From Arsukibacterium ikkense (GTDB lineage Bacteria > Pseudomonadota > Gammaproteobacteria > Enterobacterales > Alteromonadaceae): 64,000 nt of DNA. Both the position numbers and the translations under genes were made by a program. Location of the stretch: positions 1 to 64,000 of the forward strand of contig NZ_LAHO01000010.1 of NCBI RefSeq assembly GCF_000987775.1. The letters are read 5' to 3'. The notes under the pieces were generated by a model. The model was given only the letters and a program-made list of their open reading frames with translations. It made no database searches and was not told the DNA's origin. Of this stretch, positions 18,013-26,778 are shown one piece after another (the stretch's first letter is position 1; each line of letters starts with the position of its first letter).

Positions 18013-18563
18013 TGAGCTTATTTACCGCGCTGCTTATTTTGGGGGGGCTGGCGTTAGTCTTTGGGGGCTTACTCGGTTTTGCGGCCATTCGTTTTAAGGT
18101 TGAAAGCGACCCGCTGGTAGAACAGATAGATGATATTTTACCGCAAACGCAATGTGGCCAGTGTGGCTACCCGGGCTGCCGGCCCTATGCCGAAGCCATT
18201 GCCAACGGCGATGATATTAACAAATGCCCGCCTGGTGGGGACAGCACTATTCGCAAGCTCGCTGATTTAATGGGCGTGGAAGCGAAGCCTCTCAATGCGG
18301 CACAAACTATTGCCATCAAGCGGGTAGCCTATATTCGCGAAGATGAATGCATTGGCTGCACCAAATGTATTCAGGCCTGCCCGGTAGATGCCATCGTCGG
18401 CGCTTCAAAACTGATGCATACCGTGATTGTTGATGAGTGCACCGGCTGCGATCTCTGTGTCGAACCCTGCCCGGTGGATTGTATTGACATGTTACCGGTC
18501 AGCCCTACGCCAGAGCGCTGGAAATGGGATTTACAAGCCATTCCGATAACCCAGGTGGAGTAA
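18012..18563 (+). CDS. rsxB: Electron transport complex iron-sulfur subunit RsxB
   Basis: 183 residues. An N-terminal membrane helix (about 5-26), a [4Fe-4S] cluster domain with C48, C51, C56 and C72 (CGQCGYPGC), then a two-cluster ferredoxin domain ([12 protein letters not shown] and [12 protein letters not shown]). Electron relay on the cytoplasmic side of the Rsx complex. It starts inside the rsxA stop. Confidence 0.95.
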   Translation: MSLFTALLILGGLALVFGGLLGFAAIRFKVESDPLVEQIDDILPQTQCGQCGYPGCRPYAEAIANGDDINKCPPGGDSTIRKLADLMGVEAKPLNAAQTIAIKRVAYIREDECIGCTKCIQACPVDAIVGASKLMHTVIVDECTGCDLCVEPCPVDCIDMLPVSPTPERWKWDLQAIPITQVE

Positions 18564-18566
18564 CAG

Positions 18567-20504
18567 GTGCCAAGTTTATTTCAGCAAATTCAGGCTGGCA
18601 AATTATGGGATTTTCACGGCGGTATTCATCCGCCGCTCCGTAAAGCCCAAACCGCGCAAAAACCTATCGGTGTATTACCACTGCCCGACCGGCTTTATAT
18701 TCCGCTGCGCCAGCATATTGGCGTGCCTGGTAAACTGTTGGTCAGGGTTGGTCAACGGGTGCTAAAAGGCCAGCCGCTGACCAACGCCGATAACTCGATG
18801 GCAGTGCCGGTGCATGCACCTACCTCGGGTACTATTATTGCCATTAATGAGCATATCAGCGCCCACCCTTCGGCTTTACCCGAGCCCACTATTACTCTGG
18901 CACCGGATGGCCAGGATGAGTGGCGCGAACTATTTCCGCTGAATCTGGCAACCAGCGATAACCTCAGCCTGTTAGAACGTATTCAGGAAAGCGGCATTGC
19001 CGGTATGGGCGGCGCTGGTTTTCCCACCCATTTAAAGGCCGGCTTAACCCAGCCGGTGGATTATCTGATCATCAACGCCGTGGAGTGTGAGCCCTATATC
19101 AGTGCCGATGACGCATTAATGCAGGAAGGCGCCATTACCATTGTTAAAGGCATCGACATTTTATGTAAGCTGCTTAACCCTAAAGCCGTATTGATTGGCA
19201 TTGAAGACGATAAACCGATTGCCAGCGCATCATTAAAAGCAGCCTGCAGCCAGCGTGAACATTATTACGTGCGAGACCTGCCAACTAAGTACCCGTCGGG
19301 CGGCGAAAAGCAGCTGATTCAGCTGTTAACCAATAAAGAGGTGCCTGCCGGGCGCCGACCGATTGATATTGGTATAGTGATGCTAAATGTCGGTACGGCC
19401 TTTGCTATTGCCCAGGCCGTACTGGATGACCATCCGCTGTTGTCGCGGGTGGTTACCGTGACCGGTGAAACCTTGCGTCAGCCTCAAAATGTGCTGGCGT
19501 TAATCGGCACCCCGGTTATTGATTTACTGAATTTTTGCGGTTATCAGCACCAGGCCGAAGAAAAAGTGATTATGGGCGGGCCAATGATGGGCTTTACCCT
19601 GCCCGACTTAACCGTGCCGGTGATTAAAACCACTAACTGCATTCTGGCACCAACCAGTATTGAGCTGCCGGCCCCCGGCAAAGAGACCGATTGCATTCGC
19701 TGCAGCGCCTGTGCTGATGTTTGTCCGGCCAGCTTATTGCCGCAGCAATTGCTGTGGTATAGCAAAGCCAAAGATCCGGCTAAGCTGGATGAGTACAACT
19801 TATTCGACTGTATTGAATGCGGCGCCTGTGCCTATGTCTGCCCCAGTGAAATTCCGCTGGTGCAATATTACCGGGTAGCTAAAGCCGATATCCGGGAGCA
19901 GCAACGTGAAGCTGTTAAAGCCGAGCAAGCCAAAGCCCGTTTTGAAGCCCGTAATGCCCGGCTGGAGCGCGAGAAGCAAGAGCGAATGGCTCGTAACCAA
20001 AAACTGGCTCAGGCTCGCGAGCAGGCACAGCAAGGCGCTGGCAACAGTGATGCAGTCGCCGCAGCGCTGGCCCGGATAAAAGCCAAACAAGCTGAGCAAA
20101 GCGCAGCACCGGCTGATCGCGAGCAGATGCTGGCAGAACGCGAAGCCAAGAAGCAGCAGGCCCGTGCTTATCAGGCGGCCAGGGCTGCCGACCTGCTGCC
20201 AACAGAGCGAGCAGCTCCAGCAGCGCAACAGAATAATACTGCCAGCGGCGAAACCACCACTACCGAACCGGCCGCTGCCAAAAATGCCGCAGTAGCGGCC
20301 GCCGTCGCCCGCGCCAAAGCACGCAAGGCTGCCCAGGTTCAGGCAGAGCAGCAAAGCCAGGTTGTCGAGGCCGAACAAACCAAACAGCCTGAGGCGATAG
20401 CACCGCCAGCAGCACAGGCCGACATCGATCCGCGCAAAGCCGCCATTGCAGCCGCTATAGCCCGGGCTAAAGCCAAAAAACAAGCAGACAGCGAGAAATC
20501 ATGA
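18567..20504 (+). CDS. rsxC: Electron transport complex subunit RsxC
   Basis: 645 residues. Soluble NADH-binding subunit, with a glycine-rich GMGGAGFPTH nucleotide/FMN site near 150 and two ferredoxin motifs, CIRCSACADVCP and CIECGACAYVCP. The C-terminal ~180 residues are an Ala/Lys/Gln-rich tail with three copies of an AAxAxAxARxKAK-type unit; tail length varies widely in this family. The start is GTG at 18567 with GGAG upstream, 3 bases after rsxB. The opposite strand over the tail is open for 227 codons only because of base composition. Confidence 0.95.
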   Translation: MPSLFQQIQAGKLWDFHGGIHPPLRKAQTAQKPIGVLPLPDRLYIPLRQHIGVPGKLLVRVGQRVLKGQPLTNADNSMAVPVHAPTSGTIIAINEHISAHPSALPEPTITLAPDGQDEWRELFPLNLATSDNLSLLERIQESGIAGMGGAGFPTHLKAGLTQPVDYLIINAVECEPYISADDALMQEGAITIVKGIDILCKLLNPKAVLIGIEDDKPIASASLKAACSQREHYYVRDLPTKYPSGGEKQLIQLLTNKEVPAGRRPIDIGIVMLNVGTAFAIAQAVLDDHPLLSRVVTVTGETLRQPQNVLALIGTPVIDLLNFCGYQHQAEEKVIMGGPMMGFTLPDLTVPVIKTTNCILAPTSIELPAPGKETDCIRCSACADVCPASLLPQQLLWYSKAKDPAKLDEYNLFDCIECGACAYVCPSEIPLVQYYRVAKADIREQQREAVKAEQAKARFEARNARLEREKQERMARNQKLAQAREQAQQGAGNSDAVAAALARIKAKQAEQSAAPADREQMLAEREAKKQQARAYQAARAADLLPTERAAPAAQQNNTASGETTTTEPAAAKNAAVAAAVARAKARKAAQVQAEQQSQVVEAEQTKQPEAIAPPAAQADIDPRKAAIAAAIARAKAKKQADSEKS

Positions 20505-21568
20505 GTTTTAAAATTGCCAGCTCGCCGCATAACAGGATCAGCCGCAGCACTTCACAACTCATGTTGCTGGTGGTACTGGCCTGCCTGCCGGGTATTATCG
20601 TGCAGGCCTTGCTGTTTGGTTATGGCGTACTGGTACAACTGGTACTGGCCATTGCCACAGCCTGGGCAGCTGAAGCCCTGATCATGCGCCTGCGGGCCAA
20701 ACCGGTACTGCCCAGGTTAAAAGATCATAGCGCTCTGCTAACCGGCGTATTGCTGGCGGTGGCTATTCCACCTTACGCGCCCTGGTGGTTAATCATAATT
20801 GGTACCGGCTTTGCCATCATTATTGTTAAGCAGCTGTATGGCGGCCTTGGCAACAACTTATTTAATCCGGCGATGGCCGCCTATGTGATGCTATTAATTT
20901 CGTTTCCATTGCAGATGACCCAGTGGCTGCCCAGTGCCAGTCTCCAGCCGGAAGCCTTAACCCTGCTGGATGCAGTCTGTACTGTGTTCAGCCAGTACAG
21001 TTGCAGTGGTTTTAGTGTCAGCCAGTTGCAAACCGGTATAGATGGTATATCTATGGCAACGCCGCTGGATACCCTGCGCACCGATCTGGCGGCAGGTAGA
21101 ACCTTAACAGAAAGCCTGCAACAACCAGTATTTTACGGGTTTGCCGGCGCCGGCTGGCTGTGGGTAAACCTGGCCTACCTGGCTGGCGGCTTAGTATTGT
21201 TAAAACTGCAGGTCATTGGCTGGCGCATTCCGCTGGCGGTGCTTGGCACCTTGTTTGGTTTAAGTTTGCTTAGCTGGCTGGCCGCAGCTGACACCAACCC
21301 CAGCCCGTTATTTCAGTTGTTCTCCGGTGCTACTATGCTGGCTGCCTTTTTTATTGCTACCGACCCGGTCTCGGCCTCTACCACCAATCAGGGCCGGATC
21401 CTGTACGGTATGTTAATTGGCTTGATGATATTTATTATCCGTAAGTATGGCGGTTATCCGGACGGGGTGGCTTTTGCGGTTCTGCTGGCGAATATGGCTG
21501 TACCCTTAATTGACTACTACACCCGTCCCCGTACTTATGGCCACCAAGCGAAAGGAGCCGGTAAATGA
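20501..21568 (+). CDS. rsxD: Electron transport complex membrane subunit RsxD
   Basis: 355 residues, about ten transmembrane helices. Carries covalent FMN on a periplasmic threonine, expected in the SMATPLDTLR stretch near residue 185. The NNLFNPAMAAYVMLL and TDPVSAST segments are conserved in RnfD/NqrB-type proteins. Overlaps rsxC by 4 bases (ATGA) and rsxG likewise. Confidence 0.93.
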   Translation: MSFKIASSPHNRISRSTSQLMLLVVLACLPGIIVQALLFGYGVLVQLVLAIATAWAAEALIMRLRAKPVLPRLKDHSALLTGVLLAVAIPPYAPWWLIIIGTGFAIIIVKQLYGGLGNNLFNPAMAAYVMLLISFPLQMTQWLPSASLQPEALTLLDAVCTVFSQYSCSGFSVSQLQTGIDGISMATPLDTLRTDLAAGRTLTESLQQPVFYGFAGAGWLWVNLAYLAGGLVLLKLQVIGWRIPLAVLGTLFGLSLLSWLAAADTNPSPLFQLFSGATMLAAFFIATDPVSASTTNQGRILYGMLIGLMIFIIRKYGGYPDGVAFAVLLANMAVPLIDYYTRPRTYGHQAKGAGK

Positions 21569-22197
21569 TCATCCCTGTCTCCAAAAATGCGCTGATACTC
21601 GCGGGGATCGCGCTGGTGTGTGTCTCAATCCTTGGCTTGGTTAACCAGCTGGCCCAGCCCAGAATTGCCCAGCAGCAGCTGGCCAATAAACTGGCTATTT
21701 TAAATGATGTACTACCGCAAAACAGTGCCAGTGCCAGCCTGCTGGCCGATTGCGTTCTGGTAACCCAGCCGCAATTACTGGGCCGGCCTACCCCGCAAGC
21801 GGTCTATCGTTTACGGGATGGCGAGCAGATCAGTGCCTTTGTGGTAGAAACAACGGCGCCGGATGGCTATAGCGGCAATATTGATTTAATGGTGGCAGTA
21901 ACCCCGGACGGCACCATTCTCGGTAGCCGGGTATTAAACCATCAGGAAACGCCGGGCCTGGGCGATAAAATAGAGCGCCGCCGCTCTGCCTGGATTGATA
22001 GCTTCAGTGGCCAGCAGGTTAGCCAGGCTAATAAAAACAACTGGGCAGTGAAAAAAGACGGTGGTCAGTTTGATCAGTTTACCGGCGCAACCATTACCCC
22101 GCGGGCAGTGATTGCTGCTATTTACAATGCCGGTCTGTTCGTTCAGCAACAGCCAGAGCTGGCCAGCCGGTCTGCCAATTGTGAGGCAAGCTTATGA
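21565..22197 (+). CDS. rsxG: Electron transport complex subunit RsxG
   Basis: 210 residues. One N-terminal membrane anchor (about 8-30), then a periplasmic FMN-binding domain. The FMN attachment motif TGAT is at 173-176, so the final Thr carries the flavin through a phosphoester bond. [13 protein letters not shown] is the conserved family stretch. Start and stop both overlap neighbours by 4 bases. Confidence 0.95.
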   Translation: MIIPVSKNALILAGIALVCVSILGLVNQLAQPRIAQQQLANKLAILNDVLPQNSASASLLADCVLVTQPQLLGRPTPQAVYRLRDGEQISAFVVETTAPDGYSGNIDLMVAVTPDGTILGSRVLNHQETPGLGDKIERRRSAWIDSFSGQQVSQANKNNWAVKKDGGQFDQFTGATITPRAVIAAIYNAGLFVQQQPELASRSANCEASL

Positions 22198-22898
22198 GCG
22201 ATAACCCCAATAGTATGCGTGAGCTGACAGTGCAGGGGCTGTGGCGCAATAACCCAGGCCTGGTGCAACTGCTGGGGTTATGCCCTTTGCTGGCCGTTAC
22301 CGGCACTGTCACCAACGCTCTTGGCCTGGGCCTGGCTACACTGTTGGTGTTACTGGGCTCGAATATAGTAGTGTCAATGGTGCGCAAGCTGGTACCTTCG
22401 GAAATCCGCATTCCGGTATTTGTACTGATTATCGCCAGCTTCGTGACGGTAATTCAGTTACTGATGAATGCGTTCACCTTTGGCTTATATCAGTCACTGG
22501 GTATTTTTATTCCGCTCATTGTTACTAACTGCGCCATTATTGGCCGGGCCGAGGCTTTTGCCTCAAAAAATGCTGTGCTGCCAGCGGCGATTGATGCATT
22601 GATGATGGGCCTGGGATTTATGCTGGTGCTGCTGGCACTGGGTGCCATGCGGGAAATTCTGGGCCAGGGTACCCTGTTTGATGGCGCCGACCTGCTACTG
22701 GGCCCCTGGGCAGCAGTACTGCGCATTGAGCTGTTTGCACTGGACACTCAGTTTTTACTGGCAATGCTGCCGCCCGGCGCCTTTATTGGCATGGGGCTAC
22801 TTATTGCCCTGAAAAACGTGATTGATGCCAGATTACAACAACGACAAAGTGCCGCCGCCGGTATTACCCGGGCCCGGGTAACCGGTGCGGCGCAATAA
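22194..22898 (+). CDS. rsxE: Electron transport complex membrane subunit RsxE
   Basis: 234 residues, six transmembrane helices, paralogous to Rsx[19 protein letters not shown] and [14 protein letters not shown] carry the cysteines that share the intramembrane cluster with RsxA. Starts inside the rsxG stop; nth follows after 3 bases. Confidence 0.95.
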   Translation: MSDNPNSMRELTVQGLWRNNPGLVQLLGLCPLLAVTGTVTNALGLGLATLLVLLGSNIVVSMVRKLVPSEIRIPVFVLIIASFVTVIQLLMNAFTFGLYQSLGIFIPLIVTNCAIIGRAEAFASKNAVLPAAIDALMMGLGFMLVLLALGAMREILGQGTLFDGADLLLGPWAAVLRIELFALDTQFLLAMLPPGAFIGMGLLIALKNVIDARLQQRQSAAAGITRARVTGAAQ

Positions 22899-22901
22899 CG
22901 T

Positions 22902-23534
22902 ATGAATAAGCAAAAACGTATCGAAATGCTCAGCCGCCTGCGCGCCGCCAATCCAGAGCCCACCACCGAGCTGGAATACAGCTCGCCGTTTGAGTTGCTG
23001 ATTGCGGTATTGCTGTCTGCCCAGGCCACCGATGTTGGCGTTAACAAAGCCACCAAACATTTATTCCCGGTGGCACGCACCCCACAAGCGATGCTGGATT
23101 TGGGTGTAGACGGCGTAAAGCACTACATCAAAACCATTGGCTTATTTAATACCAAAGCCGAAAACGTTATTAAAACCTGTCGTATCTTGGTCGAACAACA
23201 CGGCGGCGAGGTGCCGGAAAACCGCGAAGCGTTAGAGGCTTTACCCGGCGTTGGCCGCAAAACCGCCAACGTGGTGCTCAATACCGCTTTTCGCTGGCCC
23301 ACCATCGCCGTAGACACCCATATCTTCCGGGTATCGAACCGTACTAAGCTCGCTGTCGGCAAAAACGTCGACCTGGTTGAACAAAAGTTATTAAAAGTGG
23401 TACCAGCGGAGTTTAAACTCGACGTGCACCACTGGCTTATTCTGCACGGTCGCTACACCTGCGTAGCACGCAAACCACGCTGTGGCAGCTGTATTATTGA
23501 AGATCTATGCGAATTTAAAGATAAAACCGATTAG
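22902..23534 (+). CDS. nth: Endonuclease III (DNA glycosylase/AP lyase)
   Basis: 210 residues. Removes oxidised pyrimidines and cleaves the abasic site. The helix-hairpin-helix LPGVGRKTANV carries catalytic Lys120, and Asp138 is in VDTHIFRV. The [4Fe-4S] cluster cysteines are C187, C194, C197 and C203, all at E. coli numbering. It lies directly after rsxE, the usual order in gammaproteobacteria, and links redox maintenance with repair of oxidised DNA. Confidence 0.97.
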   Translation: MNKQKRIEMLSRLRAANPEPTTELEYSSPFELLIAVLLSAQATDVGVNKATKHLFPVARTPQAMLDLGVDGVKHYIKTIGLFNTKAENVIKTCRILVEQHGGEVPENREALEALPGVGRKTANVVLNTAFRWPTIAVDTHIFRVSNRTKLAVGKNVDLVEQKLLKVVPAEFKLDVHHWLILHGRYTCVARKPRCGSCIIEDLCEFKDKTD

Positions 23535-23543
23535 GAACCTGTT

Positions 23544-23945
23544 ATGAGAATGTTACACACTATGCTGCGCGTGGGCAACCTGGAGAAATCTATCGCGTTT
23601 TATACGCAAGTGCTGGGCATGCAGCTGCTGCGTCAGTCTGAAAATACTGAGTATAAATATACCCTGGCCTTTGTCGGTTATGGCGATGAGAGCGAACATA
23701 CCGTGCTGGAGCTCACCTACAACTGGGGCACCGCCAGTTACGATTTAGGCAATGCCTTTGGCCATATTGCGCTGGAAGTGGAAAATGTATACGAGGCTTG
23801 CGACAACATCCGCGCCAAAGGTGGGGTAATTAGCCGCGAACCTGGCCCGGTGAAAGGTGGCAGCACTGAGATAGCCTTTGTGCGTGACCCGGACAACTAT
23901 GCCATTGAGCTGATTCAAAAGAAAACGCGCTACGATAGCCTGTAA
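23544..23945 (+). CDS. gloA: Lactoylglutathione lyase (glyoxalase I)
   Basis: 133 residues. Converts the methylglyoxal-glutathione hemithioacetal to S-lactoylglutathione. The four metal ligands are present at E. coli positions His5, Glu56, His74 and Glu122; the short loop form is the Ni-dependent class. Nine bases after nth with AGGAACC upstream, so it extends the rsx operon. Confidence 0.96.
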   Translation: MRMLHTMLRVGNLEKSIAFYTQVLGMQLLRQSENTEYKYTLAFVGYGDESEHTVLELTYNWGTASYDLGNAFGHIALEVENVYEACDNIRAKGGVISREPGPVKGGSTEIAFVRDPDNYAIELIQKKTRYDSL

Positions 23946-23976
23946 CTCACTCTACCTTAAAGACAACGGAGCAACC

Positions 23977-24465
23977 ATGACCGATCTTACTGTGCGCCCG
24001 GCCAGCCCGGACGACGCCGCCACGATTTTGCAATTTATTACTGAGCTGGCGATTTTTGAAAAAGCTGAACATGAGGTACTCACCTCAGAGGCGTTAATCC
24101 AGCAAACTCTGTTTAACAGCGATGCCAAAGCCCATGCACTGATTTGCGAGCAGGCCGGCCAGCCGATTGGTTTCGCGGTGTACTTTTACAATTACTCCAC
24201 CTGGCTGGGTAAGTATGGTCTGTATCTGGAAGATTTATATATTACGCCGCCGGCCAGGCGCAGTGGCGCCGGCAAAGCCCTGTTTAAAGCGCTGGCCAAA
24301 ATTGCTACGGCCAACAATTGTGGCCGCTTTGAATGGAGCGTGCTGGACTGGAATACCCCGGCAATTAAATTTTACCAGGCGCTTGGCGCCAGTGCGAAAA
24401 CAGAATGGGTGGGCTATCGCTTAACAGAACCGCAAATACAGGCTCTGGCGGGTACGCCTGACTAA
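23977..24465 (+). CDS. GNAT acetyltransferase, diamine-acetyltransferase-like
   Basis: 162 residues. The stretch YNYSTWLGKYGLYLEDLYI closely resembles spermidine/spermine N1-acetyltransferases of the SAT family, followed by motif A RRSGAGKALF and WNTPAIKFYQALGA. It could acetylate polyamines or a related small amine such as thialysine. 31 bases after gloA with AACGGAG, so it is likely the last gene of the rsx transcript. Confidence 0.8.
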   Translation: MTDLTVRPASPDDAATILQFITELAIFEKAEHEVLTSEALIQQTLFNSDAKAHALICEQAGQPIGFAVYFYNYSTWLGKYGLYLEDLYITPPARRSGAGKALFKALAKIATANNCGRFEWSVLDWNTPAIKFYQALGASAKTEWVGYRLTEPQIQALAGTPD

Positions 24466-24483
24466 AGGTGCAGCGGCACCTTT
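24464..24483. terminator. Bidirectional hairpin between convergent genes
   Basis: AAAGGTGC, AGCG loop, GCACCTTT. It starts just before the end of the GNAT stop codon and lies a few bases from the convergent binding-protein gene. No long T-run, so moderate support. Confidence 0.5.
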
Positions 24484-24496
24484 ATAAACAACGCTA

Positions 24497-25318
24497 TTAT
24501 TGCTGACTTGCCGCGCTGGTTTTAGCAAAGGCTTCCAGCCGGCTAATCATCTGCTCAGTATAAATACCCTGATAAAGACCGCGCATACTGCCATCCAGGT
24601 AGCTATGTTCCAGTACCTGTTGCCAGCGGGCTATAGTGCTGTCGTCAATATCTCGGGAAAACGCCAGATACAACCTGGCTTCAGTTAAGGCTTGTACCAT
24701 GACTAATTCATGGCCGCTCTGCTGCATTTGCAACGCGTACCCGGCAGCACTGGTATCGTTCATTGCGGTCAGGTGCACCCTGCCGTGGCGCAATAAGTTA
24801 AGGCAATCACCATGGTTTACCGTCAGGATCAAATTGCGCCCTTCGGTAAACCCCAGCCTTTTTAAGGCATTAACATGCACCGAATCGCGGTATTCACAGG
24901 CCAGATACCTGCTGCTGGCTCCAGGATTAATCTGGTTGCCCTGAAAAACATCACTGCGACCATATAAACCTATGGTGTAAACCTTTAAAGGCCCAACCCA
25001 CTTAAAGCGCGCTTCCCGCTCCTTGTTGCGAACGGTTTCAAATAAGGCGGTATTTTGCTGCGACTGCGCCAGCTCGAACGCCCGGGCCCAAGGGAGTAAT
25101 TCAATGGTCGCGGGCTGATCCAGCCGCTGCAACAGCAAGCGGATCAATTCAACCGTTGCCCCGGCAACCTCACCGCGGGCATCCAGATACTCACCTGGCG
25201 GGCTGTGCTCGGTATATAAGCGTAATAGTTGCGTTTCAGGCTCAGCAGCGCTAACCGTTGCACAACTCAGTAACAGCGATAAAATAATCCACAATTTTCT
25301 CAGCAGAAACTGCCGCAT
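24497..25318 (-). CDS. Periplasmic solute-binding protein-like (family 3 type)
   Basis: 273 residues with a signal peptide (about 1-24, cut after VSAA). The mature part has the two-lobed layout of extracellular solute-binding proteins of the amino-acid (SBP_bac_3) type: LRLYTEHSPPGEYLDARGEVAGATVELIRLLL, then LLPWARAFELAQ and FETVRNKEREARFKWVGPL. Many such stand-alone proteins in this bacterial group have no transporter gene beside them, as here, and their ligand is unknown. Confidence 0.75.
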   Translation of the reverse strand: MRQFLLRKLWIILSLLLSCATVSAAEPETQLLRLYTEHSPPGEYLDARGEVAGATVELIRLLLQRLDQPATIELLPWARAFELAQSQQNTALFETVRNKEREARFKWVGPLKVYTIGLYGRSDVFQGNQINPGASSRYLACEYRDSVHVNALKRLGFTEGRNLILTVNHGDCLNLLRHGRVHLTAMNDTSAAGYALQMQQSGHELVMVQALTEARLYLAFSRDIDDSTIARWQQVLEHSYLDGSMRGLYQGIYTEQMISRLEAFAKTSAASQQ

Positions 25319-25409
25319 GCCACTACCTCCTGTTTAGTTTGCCATTTGCGCTAACAGGCACAGCCCACGGCTGACACTACTAATTTGACAATAAGATTAA
25401 TGGCAATTT

Positions 25410-26300
25410 CTACTCAAGCGTAATCAGCACTTTTTCATTCAGCGACATGGCCAGATTATTATCGTAATAGGCCGCCTCGTTGATAAAGGTAGGATATACC
25501 GTCTGCTCGCCCTCGTAATAGATTTCCGCGCCATCGAACAACTTAAAGATCGGATCGCCCGGGTTAATGGGCTGATAGTCTTTATCCTGCACATTTTTAT
25601 GCACCATACCCAACCGCTCGCCGTGCTCGTTCATCGGCAACTTTATGCTGTAAAGATAGCGAAAGGCTTCGGTCTGTTTTGGTAACGCCGGCACACTATC
25701 AGTATTATACAATTCAACAAAGTCCAGAATATGCCGGGTCATGCTATCCATCAGCTCCAGCACATCGTGGCGCAATACTGATTGTGGCTGTGGCCCTACC
25801 TCCACCAGCACGCCATAGCGGCCCAGCGTACACATCAGCGCATGATCTTCTGCTGCAAAATGGTCTTCATCGCAGGAAATAATAGCTTCAGGCATCACCA
25901 TTTTTACGTACGCCGCCAACTGGTTATAAAATGGGCCAGCCTGAGTCAGAATTAAACAGGCTCCCATATTGCTGGTGGTATTGTGTAAATCAATCAGCAG
26001 GTCGGTTTTGGCGGCGCCTTTAGGGCCTAATTCGGCATTGAGCACCTTGGCCCGGCTTTGCTCATAATTAGTTAAGGCTGGATTGGCCAGATCAACATTT
26101 TTAAACTGGCGGTTTAAATCGCTGTGTAAATAGCGTTTATTGGCATGGTGCGCTTGCGGATTGGCCCAGACACAGCGGCTGGTAAAGCTGCTGCGGCTAA
26201 TCAGCTCTGGCTTAGCCTGGTACTGTTTAATTAAATAAATACCCGTAAATTCATTGCCATGCACCCCACCGATGATGGCTACCTGCTTTATTTTATCCAT
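25410..26300 (-). CDS. Aspartoacylase / N-acyl-amino-acid amidohydrolase
   Basis: 296 residues of the AspA/AstE zinc hydrolase family. GGVHGNE supplies zinc ligands His14 and Glu17, and the third histidine is in LIDLHNTTSNMG. DLNRQF is the conserved substrate-binding arginine motif. Close in length and motifs to ACY2/ASPA enzymes, which cleave N-acetylaspartate to acetate and aspartate; a broader acyl-amino-acid role is possible. It is not in an arginine-catabolic (ast) cluster, which argues against AstE. Confidence 0.85.
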   Translation of the reverse strand: MDKIKQVAIIGGVHGNEFTGIYLIKQYQAKPELISRSSFTSRCVWANPQAHHANKRYLHSDLNRQFKNVDLANPALTNYEQSRAKVLNAELGPKGAAKTDLLIDLHNTTSNMGACLILTQAGPFYNQLAAYVKMVMPEAIISCDEDHFAAEDHALMCTLGRYGVLVEVGPQPQSVLRHDVLELMDSMTRHILDFVELYNTDSVPALPKQTEAFRYLYSIKLPMNEHGERLGMVHKNVQDKDYQPINPGDPIFKLFDGAEIYYEGEQTVYPTFINEAAYYDNNLAMSLNEKVLITLE

Positions 26301-26410
26301 TATTACTCCGCTGCTATTCCACCTGGAAGGTGAGCTACATTGCTTAAGCTTAGCCGATAATCAAGGCACCATTATGAACACAAGCTGCAGAAAACAGAAC
26401 CCGGCAGAAT

Positions 26411-26453
26411 AAAAAACATCTTTTAATTCTGTAAATTAAAGCTTTAAAGATGT
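26411..26453 (-). terminator. Terminator of bfd
   Basis: On the minus strand ACATCTTT pairs with AAAGATGT, with an inner AT-rich stem, followed by TTTTT. It lies about 40 bases after the bfd stop. Confidence 0.65.
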
Positions 26454-26493
26454 GAGATGAACAACTAAGCGGGTAAAGCAGGGATCCTGCTGT

Positions 26494-26700
26494 TCAGGCG
26501 GCGGGTTTAGCCAGATTATCGATTTCGCGCGGTTGCTTAACCAGTTCGTTGTGTAAAATAGCACTGGCCTGACACACACATTTACCGCATTGGCTACCCA
26601 CACCCAGGCCGGCTTTTAATTCACGCATGGTGCAGGCACCATTAGCAATGTGTTGCTTAATAGCTTTATCGGAAACTGCTTTGCATAAACAAACATACAT
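26494..26700 (-). CDS. bfd: Bacterioferritin-associated ferredoxin
   Basis: 68 residues. The four [2Fe-2S] ligands C4, C6, C38 and C41 are in place (MYVCLCKAV and GSQCGKC). Bfd reduces ferric iron stored in bacterioferritin so that it can be released. No bfr gene is nearby. The leader is short and contains a palindrome reaching the ATG; AAGG lies seven bases upstream. Confidence 0.93.
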   Translation of the reverse strand: MYVCLCKAVSDKAIKQHIANGACTMRELKAGLGVGSQCGKCVCQASAILHNELVKQPREIDNLAKPAA

Positions 26701-26732
26701 GGCGCGGCCTTTTACTAAGAAGACCGCGCCAT
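26699..26732 (-). promoter_or_regulatory. Palindrome spanning the bfd start codon and -10 region
   Basis: Arms ATGGCGCGGCC (26699-26709) and GACCGCGCCAT (26722-26732) are complementary at 10 of 11 positions. One arm includes the first two bases of the bfd ATG; the other reaches the last base pairs of the -10. If transcription starts near 26724, only part of the palindrome is in the RNA, so a DNA operator is more likely than a leader hairpin. Confidence 0.5.
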
Positions 26733-26759
26733 TTTAATCTAACTACGAATTGTTATCAA
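26731..26759 (-). promoter_or_regulatory. bfd promoter
   Basis: On the minus strand TTGATA, 17 bases, TAAAAT: a near-consensus sigma70 promoter about 30 bases before the ATG. TTGATAACAATT over the -35 resembles half of a Fur box, which would fit iron control; the match is partial. Confidence 0.65.
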
Positions 26760-26778
26760 TACCATTTTGCCAGAATGG

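Noticed and set aside
19800..20483. Long open frame (227 codons) on the minus strand
   Set aside because: Lies wholly opposite the Ala/Lys repeats of rsxC; Leu/Gly-rich product without ribosome site is a composition artefact.
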